The notes beneath the pieces were generated by a model that was given only the letters and a program-made list of their open reading frames with translations, searched no databases and was not told where the DNA came from. From contig NC_085067.1 in NCBI RefSeq assembly GCF_963662255.1, positions 7,059,148 through 7,123,147 of the forward strand: a stretch of DNA of 64,000 nt, given 5' to 3'. The translations under genes were made by a program, and so were the position numbers. The stretch is from Cinclus cinclus. Lineage: Eukaryota; Chordata; Aves; Passeriformes; Cinclidae. Of this stretch, positions 10,376 to 64,000 are shown piece by piece (the first letter of the stretch is position 1; every line of letters begins with the position of its first letter).

Positions 10376-12043
10376 TTTGCCCAGCTTGGCCCTTGGTGTG
10401 CAGCAGAAGCTGGTGGCACCACAGCACAGATCAGTTTGAATCCAGAGACTGCCCCTTCCACAGGCACCTGGACAATCTTTCCCATTTGCAGAATCCCTTG
10501 TGCTTTCAGACTTTTCATTCCCTACCTCAGGGTACTTGAATCTTCTTTAAAAGGCAGCAGAATCCAAGCAGAAGTATGTCCCAGGCTGGGGGAAGGATCA
10601 GGGCATCCTCCTGCTGCAGGACCAGGCTCCTCAGAGGATGCTGAGTTCACAGCTGGTGCAGACACCAAGAGGCAGGATTTAGCACCTGGAAGCAGCAGTG
10701 CAGAACTCAGGCCCACAGCAGTATCCTTTACAGGATGCAACAGCATTGCCAGCTTTCAACATTCAAGGTCTCCATTAAATAGAGAAGCAGCAATGTTCTT
10801 TCCAATTTTGACAATATTTGCAGGTGAGATGCAAAGACTGCTGGGCATCCCACTGAGGTGGCTGAGGACGAGTGAGGGGAGGTGACAGGCTGGGGACAGA
10901 CAAAAAGCACCAGCAGCAAAGCCCAGCTATAAAATGTTGGGAACCATCAAATTAGATTGCAGCAAAAAGAACAGGAACATCAGGATATACCAGTCACTAC
11001 CAACAACCCTTGTACATGTGTCCCTCTGCACAAAAAATGAGGGAACAAAGTCCCAAGTCCTCAGGATTAACCTAAAAACAGACACTAAGATGATTATGTA
11101 GGAACCAAATTTAAACATGTCCTTTCTTTAAGTACTATAAAATAAAATTCCAATCCCACTGGTTTCTCAGAGGCATGTTCAGACTCCATAAGGCTCAAGG
11201 GAAAATAATGACATATATTTTGACAAGATGGATGTCACTGGTTTTTACTCTCTGAATGGAAGAGTGAAATTTTTGATTATCCACAGTCTGTACAGTCAAC
11301 AGCCACAGAAATGGTGCATTTGCCTTTTTCTATTTGCCTTTTTAAGTGCAATCTTACCAGTTGTCAAACTGTTGAGATGAAGCTTCTAACCCCAGGTTTA
11401 GAAGCAATCTATGGATAAAATAGCAGCATCAGTCTTAAAACAAAATCAAAGCCTTGAAAAAAAAGTCAAAAGATCAAGTTGTGAACTTGCTTTCTGTAGC
11501 TTTCTAAAAATTCTCCACCAACATTTTCCATCCTAGGAACCTGTCCCAATTTGGGACATTTTCAGGAAACTAAAGTTTAAAAGCATCAGGTATACAAGAG
11601 ATGAGTGAAGAGAGGGAAATGAAATAAAACAAATCCCAAGCCTGCCCCTCTTTTCAGCTGGAGAACATGGTCCATGGGTGCAGGACTGTGCAGCTGATGG
11701 GGTGCATTCCCAGCTCTTTGGGAGGAGCAGCCCTGGCAGATGTCCCTGGAGCACTAAGCTGTTCTGTGTAGCAGCATATCCCCATGCTCCAGAGCCCTGT
11801 GACATTCCAAGGCTCATTGCACATACAGGGAATCTCTGGAACTCCTCTGCTTTCCAGCACTGCCCTGACTAAAGCCAGGGCTGACACTGTGCAAAACCAA
11901 GGGCTTAGAGGAAAAGGGAAGAAAGAGAAAGAAAGGCATAGGGAGGGACAGTGTTCACTCCAACAGCAAGATCTCACCCTCATTATCTGACATCCATTTT
12001 GCCATCAACTCCACACCAGGAGGAGGACTCCTGACGTACACAA

Positions 12044-12101
12044 GTGCATTAAATAAAACAGTTGCCCTCCGAGTGCATTAAATAAAACAATTGCCCTCCG
12101 A
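12044..12101. repeat. CAMKK1: 29-bp tandem duplication in CAMKK1 3' UTR
   Basis: Copies at 12044-12072 and 12073-12101 abut directly and differ at one position (G at 12061, A at 12090). On the - strand each copy carries TTTTATTTAATGCAC, with an AUUUA pentamer in AU-rich context. The pair lies about 355-412 nt after the CAMKK1 stop codon. Confidence 0.9.
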
Positions 12102-12455
12102 TACAAAACCTGTCTCTAAAGCCATTTTTTTTTTCCTGATGCTTGAAGTAGAGAATGCAAAAAAACACAAGGAAGAAGTCTCTGGGGGAAAATGACCCTT
12201 GAGACAAACAAACCCCCATTCCTCAGCTGAGAGCCCCGAGGTGAAGCACAAGTGGAGAGCAAGGCACACGCGGAGGAGCCACGGGCACCGCGCCCAAGGA
12301 ACGAACGCGGCCCCACGGCTCGCTCTGCTCCTCCTGCCTGCCTGCCTGGGCTCGGTCCGTGTCTGCTGGCTTCACTCTGGTTCTGCTGCTGCTGTGCAGG
12401 CCCCGGGCTGGGGGATGAGGGTGATGTGCACGACCAGCCCGTGGCAGCCGTGGCC

Positions 12456-62978
<50,523 letters not shown>

Positions 62979-63056
62979 GTCTGTGTCCAGCTTGTTTGGT
63001 CTCAAATGGCCACGCAGAGAGCAGTGATGTTAGAGCTCAAAGGCTCCATGAAATAC
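62979..63056 (-). other. CAMKK1: CAMKK1 5' UTR portion of first coding exon (inferred)
   Basis: A good acceptor (TGATTCCTTCCAG on the - strand; AG = 63057-63058) precedes this segment, as expected if an upstream non-coding exon exists. It contains a short uORF (63002-63049). The boundary is inferred from sequence only. Confidence 0.6.
63002..63049 (-). promoter_or_regulatory. CAMKK1: Putative 15-codon upstream ORF in CAMKK1 5' UTR
   Basis: ATG at 63047-63049 opens a 15-codon frame (MEPLSSNITALCVAI) that ends in TGA at 63002-63004, 23 nt before the main ATG. Its start context is weak (T at -3), so leaky scanning is likely. It exists in the mRNA only if the acceptor at 63057-63058 is used. Confidence 0.4.
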
Positions 63057-63058
63057 CT

Positions 63059-64000
63059 GGAAGGAATCACAAAGAGAGGTAAACTGAATAATAATGTTCA
63101 CTCGACAAACATAACCAGTCATTTCTGGCTTCTTCCAGCATGCCAGAAAGTGAAGGCAAAACACTGGCAGGCACAAGGTACAAACACTCAGATTAAAAGG
63201 CAAACCCAGGCATTGAGCTAGACAGGAAAGAGATAAAAATGAGATTTTATCTGATGCCTAACAAGTGACACAGCTAAAGAGAACTTCTCCTTCTGTAGCC
63301 AGACCTACAGCCAACCAGAGCCTACAAAACTGGAGAAGCATCCCAACAGTGGAGGGCCAAGGGTCGAACTTTCAACCTCTTGAATTCTTATTTATAGGAT
63401 ACAAGAGCTTCTGGCATGTACTCAAATCCAACAGGCATAACAACTCCACAGCCATTTAGGGCTCCCCAGTAGTCTCTCTGCTGCCCTGAAGGGACTTAGA
63501 CAGTGTCACAGAATGGCCAAGCCTGGTGACTTCCACACTGCCATTTGTAACACGGTCAACAAAAGCAGAATTTAAAAGCAAATCCGGTTCCAGGGTTGCC
63601 CCTGACCCTACACAGCTGCAGTCTGTGTGCAAACACATGTTAGACTTGCTGCCTACCATGTATAAAAGCCACAGTGAGTTGCAAATCAACAATGCTTAAT
63701 GATTAAAGTGTGGTGGGAATCATCTTTTCCTTGGAAAAGACCTACAGAATACAAAAGTGCAATACAAAGCTAAAAATTCTGCATAAAATTGTTGTTTCCA
63801 GGATGCTAATTTCAGTCTCAATTTAAAACAGATTTCAGTCTTCCTAGCACAGTGCAGAGCAGGAAATGATCCTCTGCAGCACATGACTGTCAACACTTAA
63901 TCACCTCTGAAGGTGCAGCACTGCATCATTTCATCTCTGCCCAGCTTCTGGGGATAGTAGGGGAGTACTTGACTTGACTCACAGCATCCTGGCCTGCATC
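63059..64000 (-). other. CAMKK1: Inferred 5' intron of CAMKK1
   Basis: AT-rich sequence with no CpG island and no recognisable exon, so the CAMKK1 promoter and first exon probably lie beyond the right edge. Confidence 0.55.

Larger units (their letters stand above)
7810..12455 (-). other. CAMKK1: CAMKK1 3' UTR (inferred)
   Basis: Read on the - strand, this region follows the CAMKK1 TGA directly, is T-rich and contains no conserved frame. The distal boundary is inferred from AATAAA at 7830-7835. An internal AATAAA at 9524-9529 could give a shorter transcript. It includes a 29-bp tandem duplication with AUUUA motifs, a 26-bp duplication, and a Pumilio-type motif near its end. The length (about 4.6 kb) is long but not unusual for a brain-expressed gene. 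Confidence 0.45.

Noticed and set aside
10283..10885. 200-codon open frame on the + strand
   Set aside because: It includes the recent 26-bp duplication translated twice and no domain. It is antisense to the inferred CAMKK1 3' UTR.
62979..63005. Upstream extension of the CAMKK1 N-terminus from a TTG codon
   Set aside because: TTG is not a usual eukaryotic start. The first ATG in frame (62976-62978) has a strong context and gives the expected N-terminal length.
63505..63545. Possible CR1 tail (CACAGAATGGCC)
   Set aside because: Only the first dozen bases resemble CR1; the downstream sequence does not follow the expected order.

Overview
This is a vertebrate nuclear window, almost certainly from a bird and possibly a songbird. 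It has a low gene density, long introns, sparse degenerate CR1-type LINE fragments and a compact CpG-island promoter. I see no bacterial, organellar, CRISPR or mobile-operon content. Two protein-coding genes are supported, and both are recognisable at the residue level.

Left edge (1-2000, + strand): a GC- and CpG-rich promoter with three inverted CCAAT boxes and E2F-like motifs leads into MIS12, a kinetochore subunit. Its whole 210-residue coding sequence lies in one exon (347-979). A T-rich 3' UTR follows, with a good poly(A) signal at 1948.

Intergenic block (about 2000-7800): no gene. It holds three antisense CR1 pieces, an A17 tract, and two stretches that look like degenerate minisatellites (about 6482-6640 and 6890-7135).

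From about 7.8 kb to the right edge (- strand): CAMKK1, calcium/calmodulin-dependent protein kinase kinase 1. I traced all 15 coding exons by hand, each bounded by GT-AG. They join without a frame break into a 1599-nt CDS (532 residues plus stop), from the ATG at 62976-62978 to the TGA at 12456-12458. The protein carries the N-terminal regulatory sites, a full kinase domain with all catalytic motifs, the RP insert, and the C-terminal autoinhibitory/calmodulin-binding segment. The 5' UTR begins upstream of an acceptor at 63057-63058, so the promoter and first non-coding exon lie beyond the window. The 3' UTR probably runs to a poly(A) signal at 7830-7835, passing a duplicated AU-rich segment and a Pumilio-type motif.

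MIS12 and CAMKK1 are convergent (tail to tail). Their products do not act together: one builds the kinetochore-microtubule interface, the other activates CaMKI, CaMKIV and AMPK. They share only the locus. Both genes map to human 17p13 but lie more than 1 Mb apart there, so their adjacency here reflects a lineage rearrangement.

I found no convincing undescribed biological system. The most interesting points are the E2F/NF-Y layout at MIS12, the 22-nt CAMKK1 exon, the in-frame stop created by the last donor, the duplicated AU-rich segment in the 3' UTR, and an ancient L3/CR1-like LINE in the largest intron.
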